Shown: positions 26,712 to 35,874 of the stretch, in pieces
Position numbering within the stretch: the first letter of the stretch is position 1
How the letters are laid out: every line of letters starts with the position of its first letter
Origin: Pirellulales bacterium
GTDB taxonomy: Bacteria > Planctomycetota > Planctomycetia > Pirellulales > JAEUIK01
Assembly: GCA_019636335.1 (NCBI GenBank)
Contig: JAHBXR010000010.1
Coordinates: 124,001-188,000 of the forward strand
Reading direction: 5' to 3'
Length of the DNA stretch: 64,000 nucleotides
Program-made: the position numbers and the translations under genes
The notes under the pieces: model-generated
Database searches by the model: none
What the model was told of the DNA's origin: nothing
What the model saw: only the letters and a program-made list of their open reading frames with translations

Positions 26712-28274
26712 ATGAACCACGACGCCACGCCCACGCTTGTCGAGCAACTGAGCCGGCCCGAGGCCTACGCCGAACATCCGCGCGAGATCGTCCTGCACGA
26801 GACGCACATCTCCTGGGTCTTCGTCACCGAGCAGTTCGCGTACAAGCTGAAAAAGCCGGTCCGCTTCGACTTCCTCGATTACAGCACGGCCGAGAAGCGT
26901 CGCGCGGCCTGCGAGGCCGAGTTGCGTTTGAATCGCCGCCTGGCCCGGGATGTCTATCTCGACGTGCTCCCCATCACGCGCGATGACGTGGGCAGCCTGC
27001 ACGTCGCCGGAGTTGGCCCCACGGTCGACTGGGCCGTGCGCATGCGGCGGCTGGCCGATGAAGAGCGGCTCGATTGCCTGATCCGCGACGGGCACGTCTC
27101 CGAGGCCGACCTCGAACGGGTGGCGGCACGCCTGGCCACCTTTTACCGGCAAGCGCCCGGGCTGGCCGTCGATGCGGGCGAGTACCGCGCGGCGATCGAG
27201 TCTCACGTGCGCGCCAATCGTCGCGAGCTGGCGCGCGAGGAGCGAGGCCTGCCGCAGGATCTCGTCGAACGCGTCCACCAGGCGCAGCTTCGCTGTCTGG
27301 CGCTCGCGCCGGCGCTGCTCGAGCGGCGCGTACGCGAGGGGCGCATCATCGACGGACACGGCGATCTCCGACCCGAGCACATCTACCTGCTCGAGCCTCC
27401 CGTGGCGATCGATTGCATCGAGTTCAACGACGAATTTCGCCGGCTCGACGCGGCCGACGAGTTAGCGTTTCTGGCGATGGAGTGCGACCGGCTGGGCGCG
27501 TCGTCGCTGGGCGCGCGGTTGTTCGATTCGTGCTGCCGGGCGACCGGAGACGAGCCTCCGGCGCGGCTCGTGACGTTCTTCAAGAGCTATCGCGCCGCCG
27601 TGCGGGCCAAGGTCCACGCCTTGCGAGCCGATCAGGCGCAGGGAAGCGAGCGCGAGCGGGCCCTGCAGGAGGCCATCTCTTATCTCGAGCTTGCCGACAG
27701 TTATCGCGACCGCTCCGAGCGCCCCCTGTTGCTCGTGGTCGGTGGACTGATGGGCACAGGCAAATCGACGCTCGCCGAGGCGCTCGCCCGGCAGTTTGGC
27801 ACCGCGGTCTTCAGCACCGATGCGATCCGCCACGAGCTCTTCGGCCAGAGCCAGCATCCGGCCGGTTTTGGCGAGGGCCATTACACGCCCGAGGCGCGCA
27901 TGCGCGTCTATCGCGAGCTCATCGCGCGGGCGAGAGCTTCTCTCGACCGCGGCCTGTCGCTCGTCCTCGACGGCACCTTCCTGGGCGGAGAGGCCATCGA
28001 GCAGGTGGAACAGCTCGCCGAGCAGGGCAGGGGAGCGATCTTCCGCGTGCGGGCAACTTGTCCGCGCGAGATCGCCCTCGAGCGTATCCGCGCGCGTGCG
28101 GCGGCCGGTGGAAGTCTCTCGGAAGCGCGGCCCGAATTATTCGCCCAACAGCAGGCCGCGGCGGCAGCCTCGGGAACATCGCACGTTGACCTCGAAGTCG
28201 ACACGACCGATGATCTCGCGCTGCAAGTTCGACGAGTATGCACTACCCTCGCCGAGCGTTATCGCGTCGAGTAA
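26712..28274 (+). CDS. Fusion of aminoglycoside-phosphotransferase-like kinase and P-loop kinase
   Basis: 520 residues. The N-terminal about 330 residues resemble an APH/choline-kinase-type phosphotransferase: KLKKPVRFDFLDY for the nucleotide-binding lysine, and the catalytic HGDLRPEH at about 216 followed by IDCIEFND. The C-terminal domain starts at the Walker A GLMGTGKST (about 345) and resembles gluconate-kinase/Zeta-toxin-like P-loop kinases, with DAIRHELFG and LVLDGTFLG. The same two-domain architecture is widespread in bacteria as an uncharacterised protein. The substrate is unknown, and antibiotic resistance should not be assumed. Start 26712 is chosen for its GGTGG upstream; 26697 is a close alternative. 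Confidence 0.8.
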   Translation: MNHDATPTLVEQLSRPEAYAEHPREIVLHETHISWVFVTEQFAYKLKKPVRFDFLDYSTAEKRRAACEAELRLNRRLARDVYLDVLPITRDDVGSLHVAGVGPTVDWAVRMRRLADEERLDCLIRDGHVSEADLERVAARLATFYRQAPGLAVDAGEYRAAIESHVRANRRELAREERGLPQDLVERVHQAQLRCLALAPALLERRVREGRIIDGHGDLRPEHIYLLEPPVAIDCIEFNDEFRRLDAADELAFLAMECDRLGASSLGARLFDSCCRATGDEPPARLVTFFKSYRAAVRAKVHALRADQAQGSERERALQEAISYLELADSYRDRSERPLLLVVGGLMGTGKSTLAEALARQFGTAVFSTDAIRHELFGQSQHPAGFGEGHYTPEARMRVYRELIARARASLDRGLSLVLDGTFLGGEAIEQVEQLAEQGRGAIFRVRATCPREIALERIRARAAAGGSLSEARPELFAQQQAAAAASGTSHVDLEVDTTDDLALQVRRVCTTLAERYRVE

Positions 28275-28655
28275 ACGTGGACGCGCGGAAAAGAAGACTT
28301 CAAGGGAAAGGTTCGTCACCTCGGACGAGTCGCGCGCAAAGAAATAGCCGGCGTTGCCACCGGCCTCAGGCCACGAGCCCCGACGGCGTGTGAGTCGGGT
28401 TTTCCCCGGATGCAGGATGCGGGCGATGGCTGGGCCATGCTCGCCACGTATCTCCGAAGCTCACCCTCGGCGTGCGGGGCTCTCTTCCGTTGAGTCCAGG
28501 CTACAGAATGGACACCTCCTCTGGGAACGTGGCCTGTCTTTCCTCCCTGCCTCCTTGCCACCTCCTGCCCTCCATCTGTTTTACGCACGGCGGGGTCAAA
28601 AAGTTCTTCGATGACCTTCCCTCAAACGGCGCACCACCCACAGGTTGCACGCTGT
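28275..28655. other. Convergent intergenic region
   Basis: About 380 bp between two convergent genes. I see no credible gene, RNA or strong terminator hairpin with a T-run in either direction. Confidence 0.4.
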
Positions 28656-29945
28656 TTAGAGCAGCCAGATCAAGAGGATGCCTCCCAGCGTGGGCAGCGC
28701 CAGCAACGTCAACAACAGTCGTAGCAGATGCGTTCCACCCAGCACCCCCGCGATGGCCGTTTTGAACGCCAGGTTCGACAGGATCGCCACGACGATCAAG
28801 CGCCACCCAGCCTGCGGATCGAGTCGCGCATCGGCCACCAGCCGCGCCGTCGAAAGCGTGATCGCATCCATGTCGGTCAGACCCGAGATGATCGCCACCA
28901 CATACATGCCCTGATTGCCGACATACTCCTTCGTGGCGGCCATTGCAAACAGCACGCCCGCGTAGGCGCCGGCGAACAAGAGGGCCGAGCGCAGCTCGGT
29001 GGGGTTCTCCTGCTCGGGCAGGGGCGCCGCTTCGTGCGCCGCCCGGCGTGCCAGCCACGCCACCGGCAAGAGCGTCAGCACGAGCATGGTCGTCACGGCG
29101 GGCAGCACCACGATGACGAAGTCGCGTGCTACGACCGCCACCTCGATCAACACACGTGCATAAACCACCGAAGAAGCGAGCAGGATGACGAGCGTCGAGA
29201 GGGCGGCGGCGGCCATGGTGCTGTTATCGCGGCGGGCGTAACTGACCGTGGTGGCCGTGCTCGAGATGGCGCCCCCCAGCAGTCCGCTCAATAAGATGCC
29301 CGCGTTGCGTCCGAAAAACTTGTAGATGATGTAGCCCGCCAGGCTGATGCCGACGATCAACACAACCATCAACCAGATCTCGAACGGATTCAGCACGTCG
29401 AAGGGGCCATACGCGCGATTGGGCAGCACCGGCAGAATCACGCACGAGATCAGCACGAAACGCATGATCGCGTCGAGCTCGGTATCGCCGAGCTTCGCCG
29501 CCAGGCCGTGCAGCTCGGGCTTGAACTGCAAGAGCACCGCCACGCCGGCCCCCACGGCCACGGCGATCACCCAGGGACCCACGGGCAGAAAGGCGCCCAC
29601 GGCAAACATGAGCAGCACGGCGATCTCGGTGGTCGTTCCCTGCCCCGCACGCTTGCCGCTGTGGCGCAGTCCGACGTTGCCGATCGCGACCACCGCCACC
29701 ACCCCCAGCAGGCTGGCAGCCACGATCCAACCGCCAAAGCGCATGGCCAGCAGCGACGACATCGTGCCGAACACGGTAATGAGCGGGAACGTGCGCAGCC
29801 CGGCGAGACTCCGTTCGGAGCGTTCGCGCTGCAGACCGACGAGCAGTCCCAGCGAAAGGGCCAGCAGCAGGGGCTGCACGAGCTCTGCCGGCGTTCCCCA
29901 GGGCTGAATGCTCCAGGCTTGGGCCGATTCGAGCGGATTGTTCAT
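28656..29945 (-). CDS. MgtC/SapB N-terminal plus DUF4010 membrane protein
   Basis: 429 residues and very hydrophobic, with around a dozen transmembrane helices. The N-terminal MgtC/SapB-like domain shows LLLALSLGLLVGLQRERSER and LAGLRTFPLI. DUF4010 follows, with FEIWLMVVLIVGISLAGY, LLGGAISSTATTVSYARR and SGLTDMDAITLSTARL. Proteins of this two-domain type are conserved inner-membrane proteins of unknown transport role. The ATG at 29945 is preferred; the GTG at 29993 has GGAAGG directly abutting it, too close for a ribosome site. A nested-palindrome element lies upstream. Confidence 0.85.
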   Translation of the reverse strand: MNNPLESAQAWSIQPWGTPAELVQPLLLALSLGLLVGLQRERSERSLAGLRTFPLITVFGTMSSLLAMRFGGWIVAASLLGVVAVVAIGNVGLRHSGKRAGQGTTTEIAVLLMFAVGAFLPVGPWVIAVAVGAGVAVLLQFKPELHGLAAKLGDTELDAIMRFVLISCVILPVLPNRAYGPFDVLNPFEIWLMVVLIVGISLAGYIIYKFFGRNAGILLSGLLGGAISSTATTVSYARRDNSTMAAAALSTLVILLASSVVYARVLIEVAVVARDFVIVVLPAVTTMLVLTLLPVAWLARRAAHEAAPLPEQENPTELRSALLFAGAYAGVLFAMAATKEYVGNQGMYVVAIISGLTDMDAITLSTARLVADARLDPQAGWRLIVVAILSNLAFKTAIAGVLGGTHLLRLLLTLLALPTLGGILLIWLL

Positions 29946-30040
29946 AGAGGGCTCGCGCGCGGGCGCGCCGGTGCCGGACGAAGAAATCGACACCCTTCCA
30001 GCATAGTTCGCGGCCGTCGCGGAGGGGGGCGTCTGGCCCC

Positions 30041-30191
30041 TATCAGGCTGCTGAAAAAGTCAGCAGCCTGATAGGATCGCATGGATGCGATCACAAAATA
30101 GCGACGGAAGTCGTTATTTTGCGAGCGGTGCGGAGTTCAACTCCGCACTTCGCGAGGCTGAAAAAGGCCACGACGGACCTTTTTCAGCAGC
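30041..30191. repeat. Nested-palindrome MITE/REP-like element
   Basis: A 151-bp non-coding block built almost entirely of inverted repeats. Outer arms: GCTGCTGAAAAAG at 30047-30059 and its exact complement at 30179-30191. Inside, in order: a 13-bp stem (30041-30053/30061-30073, loop AAAAAGT), an 8-bp stem (30075-30082/30085-30092), a 12-bp stem with one mismatch (30094-30105/30110-30121, loop GGAA), a 10-bp stem (30128-30137/30139-30148) and a 10-bp stem (30158-30167/30178-30187). It ends 3 bp before the stop of the site-2 protease gene. It could be a mobile miniature element; its first and last stems could also act as terminators or as RNA structure in the minus-strand transcript. Confidence 0.75.
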
Positions 30192-30194
30192 ATG

Positions 30195-31319
30195 CTAGAA
30201 CATGCGATCCGGCGAGGGCTGGCTGCTGGTCTGGCGCTGCGTCTGCCGGGCGGCGTTAATCATCAGCAGCTCGCCCACGTTTTCGAGCGTCACCAGCCCC
30301 ACGAGTTGCCCCTGCCGCACGACGGGCAGGGTCCGGCAGCCCTGTTCCTGCATGCGGTCGAACGTGGCCTGCAGCATCTCGTTGTCTTCTACCGTACGGC
30401 AGTCTTTGTGCATCACTGCCGAGATCGGCGTCTCGTGCGGCCGCTCGGAGAGGGCCTTGACCAGGGTTGTGCGATCGAGGAGCCCGACGACGCGACCTTG
30501 CTCCAGCACGGGAAAGTCCTGCTGCGAGCCCGCCAGCAGTTCTTCGGCCGCCCGCGAGAGTGGCTCCGCCGCGTCGAGCGCCTTGAAGCGGGTCATCATC
30601 GCGGCACGAACCGGCACGCCGGAAATCACGGAGCGCATCTGCACCATGTGCGATTCGCCCTGCGCGCCCATGTACACGAACAAAGCGATAAAGATCAGCA
30701 TGAACTGACCGGTAAACAGCCCGACCATGCCGAACAGGATGGCCACGACCTGCCCCACGCTGGCCGCCGTCTGAGTCGCTTTCACGTAGTCGCCCGTCGT
30801 CTTGGCCAGCAGGGCGCGGAGCACGCGACCGCCATCCATCGGAAAGGCCGGGATCAGATTGAAGAGCACGAGGAACAGGTTCACCAACAGCAACTGCCCG
30901 AGGAATGGACCGCCAATGAATTCAAAGTCCCAGACCATCGACAGCGAACCCGTCACCAGCAGCACGATCGCCAGCACCATGGCAATAGCCACGTTCACCG
31001 CCGGCCCCGCGATGGCGACCAGAAACTCTTGCCAGGGATCCTCCGGCATGCGTTCGAGCCGCGCCACGCCGCCAATCGGCAGGAGCGTAATGTCGCGCGT
31101 GTTGATGCCGAAGCGACGCGCCGTCAGGGCGTGCCCCAACTCGTGCAGCACGATGCAGCCGAAGATCGCCGCCACCAGCGCCATCGACTTGAGCGCGCCT
31201 TGTAGCGTGCCCCCGGCGGAATACTCGCTCATCAAGATGAACGGAATCAGAATCAGGAACGTCACGTGGATGAAGATGCCAATCCCAGCGACGGTTCCAA
31301 CTCTCCACGACCAACTCAT
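30195..31319 (-). CDS. Site-2-type zinc metalloprotease (M50) with CBS pair
   Basis: 374 residues. The membrane part holds the zinc motif HELGHALTARRFG and the second ligand motif FPMDGGRVLRALL, with about six hydrophobic helices. Residues about 240-374 are two CBS domains (FPVLEQGRVVGLLDRTTLV and LPVVRQGQLVGLVTLENVGE), which commonly sense adenine nucleotides. The architecture matches M50B rhomboid-unlike intramembrane proteases of the SpoIVFB/CBS type, which cleave membrane-bound regulators; the substrate is unknown. The start at 31319 is chosen for GGGAG five to ten bases upstream. It is divergent from the gamma carbonic anhydrase gene. Confidence 0.9.
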   Translation of the reverse strand: MSWSWRVGTVAGIGIFIHVTFLILIPFILMSEYSAGGTLQGALKSMALVAAIFGCIVLHELGHALTARRFGINTRDITLLPIGGVARLERMPEDPWQEFLVAIAGPAVNVAIAMVLAIVLLVTGSLSMVWDFEFIGGPFLGQLLLVNLFLVLFNLIPAFPMDGGRVLRALLAKTTGDYVKATQTAASVGQVVAILFGMVGLFTGQFMLIFIALFVYMGAQGESHMVQMRSVISGVPVRAAMMTRFKALDAAEPLSRAAEELLAGSQQDFPVLEQGRVVGLLDRTTLVKALSERPHETPISAVMHKDCRTVEDNEMLQATFDRMQEQGCRTLPVVRQGQLVGLVTLENVGELLMINAARQTQRQTSSQPSPDRMF

Positions 31320-31514
31320 ACGATGTTCTCCCTCTGGGCTGCTGGCAGTCTTGTGCATTGGCGGCCAAAGTCAAGCCTACGGCGTGCCAGAATGCCGAGA
31401 CGAGGGCGGTTGCCCAAGCAGGCCGGACCAGTAGAATCGGGCTGTTTCCCCAGCCCAGCGCGGTGAGCTGATGCTGGGCGCCGGTACTTTTTCCAGGAGC
31501 AGGCAACCGTTCCG

Positions 31515-32030
31515 ATGAGCCATCCCGCCACTTTTCGTGCCGAACAAGTCCACCCCACCGCCTTCATCGCGCGCGGCGCCGTAGTGGTGGGAGACGTCAC
31601 GCTCGCGGAAGAATCGAGCGTCTGGTTCAACGCGGTGCTGCGTGGCGACTGCGCTCCGATCCGCGTCGGGGCACGCTCGAATATCCAGGACGGCTGCATC
31701 CTGCACGCTGATCCCGGCTTTCCCTGCACGCTGGGCGAAGGGGTCACCGTCGGACACGGCGCCGTCGTCCACGGCGCCACGGTGGGCGATAATGTGGTCG
31801 TGGGCATGAAGGCCGTCGTGCAGAACGGCGCCAAGATCGGCGCGAATTCGATCGTCGGCGTCGGGGCGGTCGTTACCGAGGGGGTCGAAATCCCACCCGG
31901 CTCGCTCGTGCTCGGAGTGCCCGGCAAGTGGAAACGCGAACTGACCGAGCCGGAGATCGAAATGAATCGCCTGGCTGCCGCCCACTACGTGGAAAACTCG
32001 AAGGAATTCGCCGCGGCACAGGGTGAGTAA
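31515..32030 (+). CDS. Gamma-carbonic-anhydrase family protein (left-handed beta-helix)
   Basis: 171 residues with the hexapeptide repeats of a left-handed beta-helix from FIARGAVVVGDVTL to GANSIVGVGAVVTEG. Metal-ligand candidates are HADPGF and GHGAVVHGA, placed as in the Cam/CaiE/YrdA group. Such trimers bind zinc or iron at subunit interfaces; some are carbonic anhydrases, others have no proven activity. No signal peptide is visible, so it is cytoplasmic. The upstream AGGAG is further from the start than usual. Transcription must start in the roughly 195-bp region shared with the site-2 protease gene. Confidence 0.88.
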   Translation: MSHPATFRAEQVHPTAFIARGAVVVGDVTLAEESSVWFNAVLRGDCAPIRVGARSNIQDGCILHADPGFPCTLGEGVTVGHGAVVHGATVGDNVVVGMKAVVQNGAKIGANSIVGVGAVVTEGVEIPPGSLVLGVPGKWKRELTEPEIEMNRLAAAHYVENSKEFAAAQGE

Positions 32031-32068
32031 GTTTCGCGATCGACGGCCTCGCGCCATCGACAAGTTGC

Positions 32069-32632
32069 TTAGCCCCGTTTTCGCGTCGAGCAAGCGTCTG
32101 CCACGGCGCAGCCCGTGCTGCACGAACCGCAGCCGGCGCCTTCTTCGGTGCCGCAGCCCGGTCCGCAGCCGGCTGTCACCGTCTCGGCAAACTGGCGGAA
32201 CTGCACCTTCGATTCGTACGCCTCGGCCAACTCTTCCATCAGCGAGTCGAGCTCGGGCACCTGCGGCCCCAGGAAGTGGAACACCAGGGTCGATCCGTCG
32301 AACAGTTGCTCGACGTCGACCAGCGCGATCGGCAGCTTCAACTCCTCGATTCTCCGCACGCAGGCGTGCAGAGCAGCCGCGCGGTGGCGCGAAAGCCGGG
32401 CAAGGAGTAACTCATCCTCGACCGTCAGACGCCGCAGGATCGTGCCGTCCGATTCTTCGCCCAGCGCTTCGGTACGAGCGCCAGGGGGGAGCAACACGTC
32501 CCCCACTTCCAGCCCCCGCTCGGTACGTACGACAACACGCGTGCCGCGCTCGTAATGGCGGGCATCGGACGAACCAAATCGCCCGATTTGGCCGTTGGCG
32601 CCGACACGTACCAGATGCAGACGGCCCATCAT
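32069..32632 (-). CDS. PSP1-domain protein with cysteine-rich tail (RicT-like)
   Basis: 187 residues. The central region has the PSP1 domain (DARHYERGTRVVVRTERGLE near the start; LPIALVDVEQLFDGSTLVFHF). The last about 35 residues are unusually cysteine-rich, with seven cysteines in GCGPGCG, GCGSCSTGC and DAC spaced closely with glycines. In Bacillus, the PSP1 protein RicT (YaaT) is part of a Fe-S complex that stimulates RNA maturation and phosphorelay; a metal-binding role for this tail is inferred from the cysteines. Two adjacent ATG codons (32632 and 32629) follow GGGAGA; either could be used. Confidence 0.82.
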   Translation of the reverse strand: MMGRLHLVRVGANGQIGRFGSSDARHYERGTRVVVRTERGLEVGDVLLPPGARTEALGEESDGTILRRLTVEDELLLARLSRHRAAALHACVRRIEELKLPIALVDVEQLFDGSTLVFHFLGPQVPELDSLMEELAEAYESKVQFRQFAETVTAGCGPGCGTEEGAGCGSCSTGCAVADACSTRKRG

Positions 32633-32868
32633 GGTCTCCCAAGGTCGCAGGCCAGGAACCTCTGACCATACGATCACTACGGCTATTCTGCCCCATAAGC
32701 CGCAGAGTGCCAAGTTCACGGGGCAGGCCCACGAAGCCGCAAGGCCCCTCAAACCGTATTTCCACCTTGCGACAAGACGTGCTGTAGCGATACTTAGGAC
32801 GTTTCGGCCCAACCATCGATCGCCGCCTGGTTGAGGGGCCACAGAAAGCCATCCGCGAGACGCGACAC

Positions 32869-33916
<1,048 letters not shown>

Positions 33917-33938
33917 AGCCGTGGACATCAAAACTTCC

Positions 33939-33959
33939 GACCACTGACCACTGACCACT
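33939..33959. repeat. Heptanucleotide tandem repeat GACCACT x3 (AGTGGTC on minus)
   Basis: Three exact GACCACT copies; on the minus strand the unit is AGTGGTC, one transition away from the AGTGGCT unit at bioB. The last base is part of the stop codon of the minus-strand gene 33959-34279. Confidence 0.9.
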
Positions 33960-34279
33960 CAGTTGGTCGAGAAGCGCGGGGTGCGGCGGGGGGGCTTCTT
34001 GGTCACTTCGGTCTGTTCGACTTCGAGTCGAGCCCAGACGCAGGGCTGGCCGTCATCTTGCTGCTGCACGTCGAAATGTCGCGTGCGCACCAGTCCCACG
34101 ATTTTCTCCCGCCGACCCGAGACGAACGACACGATCTGACAACTCATCGTGTCACCGACGGCAGGCACGGGACGACCGCGATAGTCGAAGAAAACGGCCT
34201 GGCCGATGTATTGGCCGGTCGGATCGAGAATCTCGACCAATAGCCCCGCGGTCATCGCCTCCTTGAGGTGCGTCTCCAT
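33959..34279 (-). CDS. Small hypothetical protein
   Basis: 106 residues; family not recognised. The sequence is a compact beta-rich domain (TAGLLVEILDPTGQYIGQAV, DTMSCQIVSFVSGRREKIVG) with a basic, proline-rich C-terminus (TKKPPRRTPRF). No signal or membrane segment is seen. The start at 34279 is strongly supported by GGAAGGAG nine bases upstream. It is convergent with bioB, and the two stop codons are each embedded in related heptamer repeats. A PilZ-like or OB-like small domain is possible but not supported by a diagnostic motif. Confidence 0.65.
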   Translation of the reverse strand: METHLKEAMTAGLLVEILDPTGQYIGQAVFFDYRGRPVPAVGDTMSCQIVSFVSGRREKIVGLVRTRHFDVQQQDDGQPCVWARLEVEQTEVTKKPPRRTPRFSTN

Positions 34280-34524
34280 ACGCGCGAACTCCTTCCTGTG
34301 GATTGGCGTGCGAATGCCTTTCAAACGCGACGCGCGACGTGCCGGCTCGTGGAGAAACGATTGGGCAGCATTCCGTGAACGCCCATCGTCTCGTGGCTCG
34401 TTTCGCTCGGCGTCTGTTCAACACCATCCTTTGCGAACGTGGCGAGCATAGCCGCGCCGGCGGCGTCCTGTAAAGCAGTTTTCGCCGCCAACTCGAGGCG
34501 CGACCTGTAACATGCCACGGGGCA

Positions 34525-34845
34525 TCAATATCGGGGCACCGAGCGGTCGATCTCGACCGACCACTGATCGATGCCCCCCGCCATGCTCTGTGCCTGGGCG
34601 AACCCTTGCTGCCGCAACCACGCCGCGACGCGCAAGCTGCGACCACCATGATGACAATGCACGACGAGCGGCCGCGCGCGGTATTCGTCCAGTTCGCCCA
34701 CGCGCTGCTGCAATTCGCTCATCGGAATCAGCCGCGCGGCGGCGATATGGGCGGTGGCGTATTCGTCCGCTTCGCGGCAATCGAGCAGCAGCAGGTCGTT
34801 CCCCGCGTCGAGCTGCGCTTTCACCGCGGCGATGTCAATTTCCAT
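34525..34845 (-). CDS. Rhodanese-like sulfurtransferase, single domain
   Basis: 106 residues, a single rhodanese domain of GlpE size. The active-site loop is CHHGGRS in VVHCHHGGRSLRVAAWL, with the persulfide-forming cysteine first. Other family signatures are LLDCREADEYATAHIAAARLIPMSEL and MAGGIDQW. It is cytoplasmic and probably carries sulfane sulfur for cofactor or tRNA modification or cyanide detoxification; the acceptor is unknown. The start at 34845 is chosen because homologous domains begin there; no strong ribosome site is visible, and a longer frame to 34935 is possible but less likely. Confidence 0.88.
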   Translation of the reverse strand: MEIDIAAVKAQLDAGNDLLLLDCREADEYATAHIAAARLIPMSELQQRVGELDEYRARPLVVHCHHGGRSLRVAAWLRQQGFAQAQSMAGGIDQWSVEIDRSVPRY

Positions 34846-35353
34846 CGGTAGATCGTTCAAAGTTGGCTTCTCCTCGCGATTCGCGGCGCGCGACGCGCCG
34901 GTGGCAGATCGTCCACACAACCAGCTCGCCCACATTGTAGGGCCTGCTGCGAGGGACCGAAACCAGCCTCGGCACTTCCGCGCGATGCTGGCACGGCAGG
35001 ATCCTCTGGGGGCAAGGCGTTAAGCATGCTAGCAGCGCAGCCCCCAGCAAGAACGGGAACGTAGCGAAGAAAGATTTATTGACACGCGGCGGCGAGATTG
35101 ATACCGTCCGCCCCCTCATTTCACCTTGTGTCTCGTGTCGCGCGGAACTCATCAACGGAACGCGCGATGCACGTTCGTTTGCTGCTCTTCGTACGTTCGC
35201 TCGCTACGTTCCCGCTCGCGTCCGCGCGGCTCGCCGCGCGCGGGGTCGAGCAGTCCGTTTCGATTCACGTAGAATTTGCGCTTTTTTTCGTACGCCCATC
35301 CGGCATGGATGTCGTGTGGGCAGCCTGCAACGAAGTTGAATTGGGAGATTCGC
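34846..35353. other. Long divergent leader region with hairpin
   Basis: About 500 bp between the rhodanese gene (minus) and the pilin-like gene (plus). It contains a possible promoter at 35079-35107 and a perfect 8-bp GC hairpin CGCGCGGC-TC-GCCGCGCG at 35223-35240. Frames cross it but look non-coding. Confidence 0.45.
35079..35107 (+). promoter_or_regulatory. Possible promoter of the pilin-like gene
   Basis: TTGACA at 35079-35084 is a perfect -35 hexamer. With a 17-bp spacer, TACCGT (35102-35107) is a mediocre -10. It would give a leader of about 240 nt that includes the GC hairpin at 35223-35240. Confidence 0.35.
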
Positions 35354-35689
35354 ATGCTCGTATTGCACCGTTTGTGGAAGGAAGAGGCGGGCGCCATCGT
35401 CTCTTCGGAACTGGTACTGATCGCCACGCTGCTGGTGATCGGCGTCGTCACCGGCTTGAGCTCGGTGCGCACCGCCGTCGTGACCGAACTCGGCGACGTG
35501 GCCGACGCCATCGGCACGATCAACCAGAGCTTCAGCTTTGGCGGCACCACGGGCCATCACTCGGCCACCTCGGCGAGCGCCTTCACCGACACCCCCGACG
35601 CTTGCGACGCCGTCGGACAAAACTGCACGCAGACGGGCAACACCAGCCACTGTCTGCAGGTCTGCACCACGCCGCACACGCCTGGTTAG
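35354..35689 (+). CDS. Flp/type IVb-pilin-like small protein
   Basis: 111 residues. The N-terminus has the shape of planctomycete Flp-like pilins: a short charged leader with EEAGA and then the single hydrophobic helix IVSSELVLIATLLVIGVVTG. Glu20 of SELVLIA may correspond to the Glu5 of mature pilins. The C-terminal half is Ser/Thr/Gly-rich with four cysteines in DACDAVGQNC and HCLQVC, which could form disulfides outside the cell. GGGAG precedes the ATG. It has its own terminator (35725-35769). No Tad machinery gene is in the window, so assembly must depend on genes elsewhere. Confidence 0.72.
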   Translation: MLVLHRLWKEEAGAIVSSELVLIATLLVIGVVTGLSSVRTAVVTELGDVADAIGTINQSFSFGGTTGHHSATSASAFTDTPDACDAVGQNCTQTGNTSHCLQVCTTPHTPG

Positions 35690-35724
35690 GCCGTACCGAA
35701 TCTTGTTCGTTCCTACTCTCCGGA

Positions 35725-35769
35725 CCGAAGTGCCGGTGCGTCTCCAGCGCACGGGCACTTCGGTTTTTT
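35725..35769 (+). terminator. Strong intrinsic terminator after the pilin-like gene
   Basis: Exact 10-bp outer stem CCGAAGTGCC (35725-35734) / GGCACTTCGG (35754-35763) with an inner GTGCG/CGCAC stem and a TCTCCAG loop, followed by six T (35764-35769). This is the clearest rho-independent terminator in the window. It separates the pilin-like gene from selA. Confidence 0.92.
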
Positions 35770-35874
35770 GTGTTGTTGCGCGGCCGTCCACAGGCTGCCT
35801 CGCCTGCCGGTAGACGGTATGATGGTGAACACGAGAAGTATCCCCCTGCCTCGTCTGCACGCTCGAGTGTCGTC

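Noticed and set aside
26712-28274. A straightforward aminoglycoside resistance gene
   Set aside because: The kinase domain is fused to a P-loop kinase and belongs to a broad family with unknown substrates.
30041-30191. An insertion sequence at the nested palindromes
   Set aside because: There is no transposase or room for one; only a miniature non-coding element fits.
35098-35874. An upstream in-frame extension of selA
   Set aside because: It crosses the pilin-like gene and the strong terminator, and SelA homology begins at 35875.
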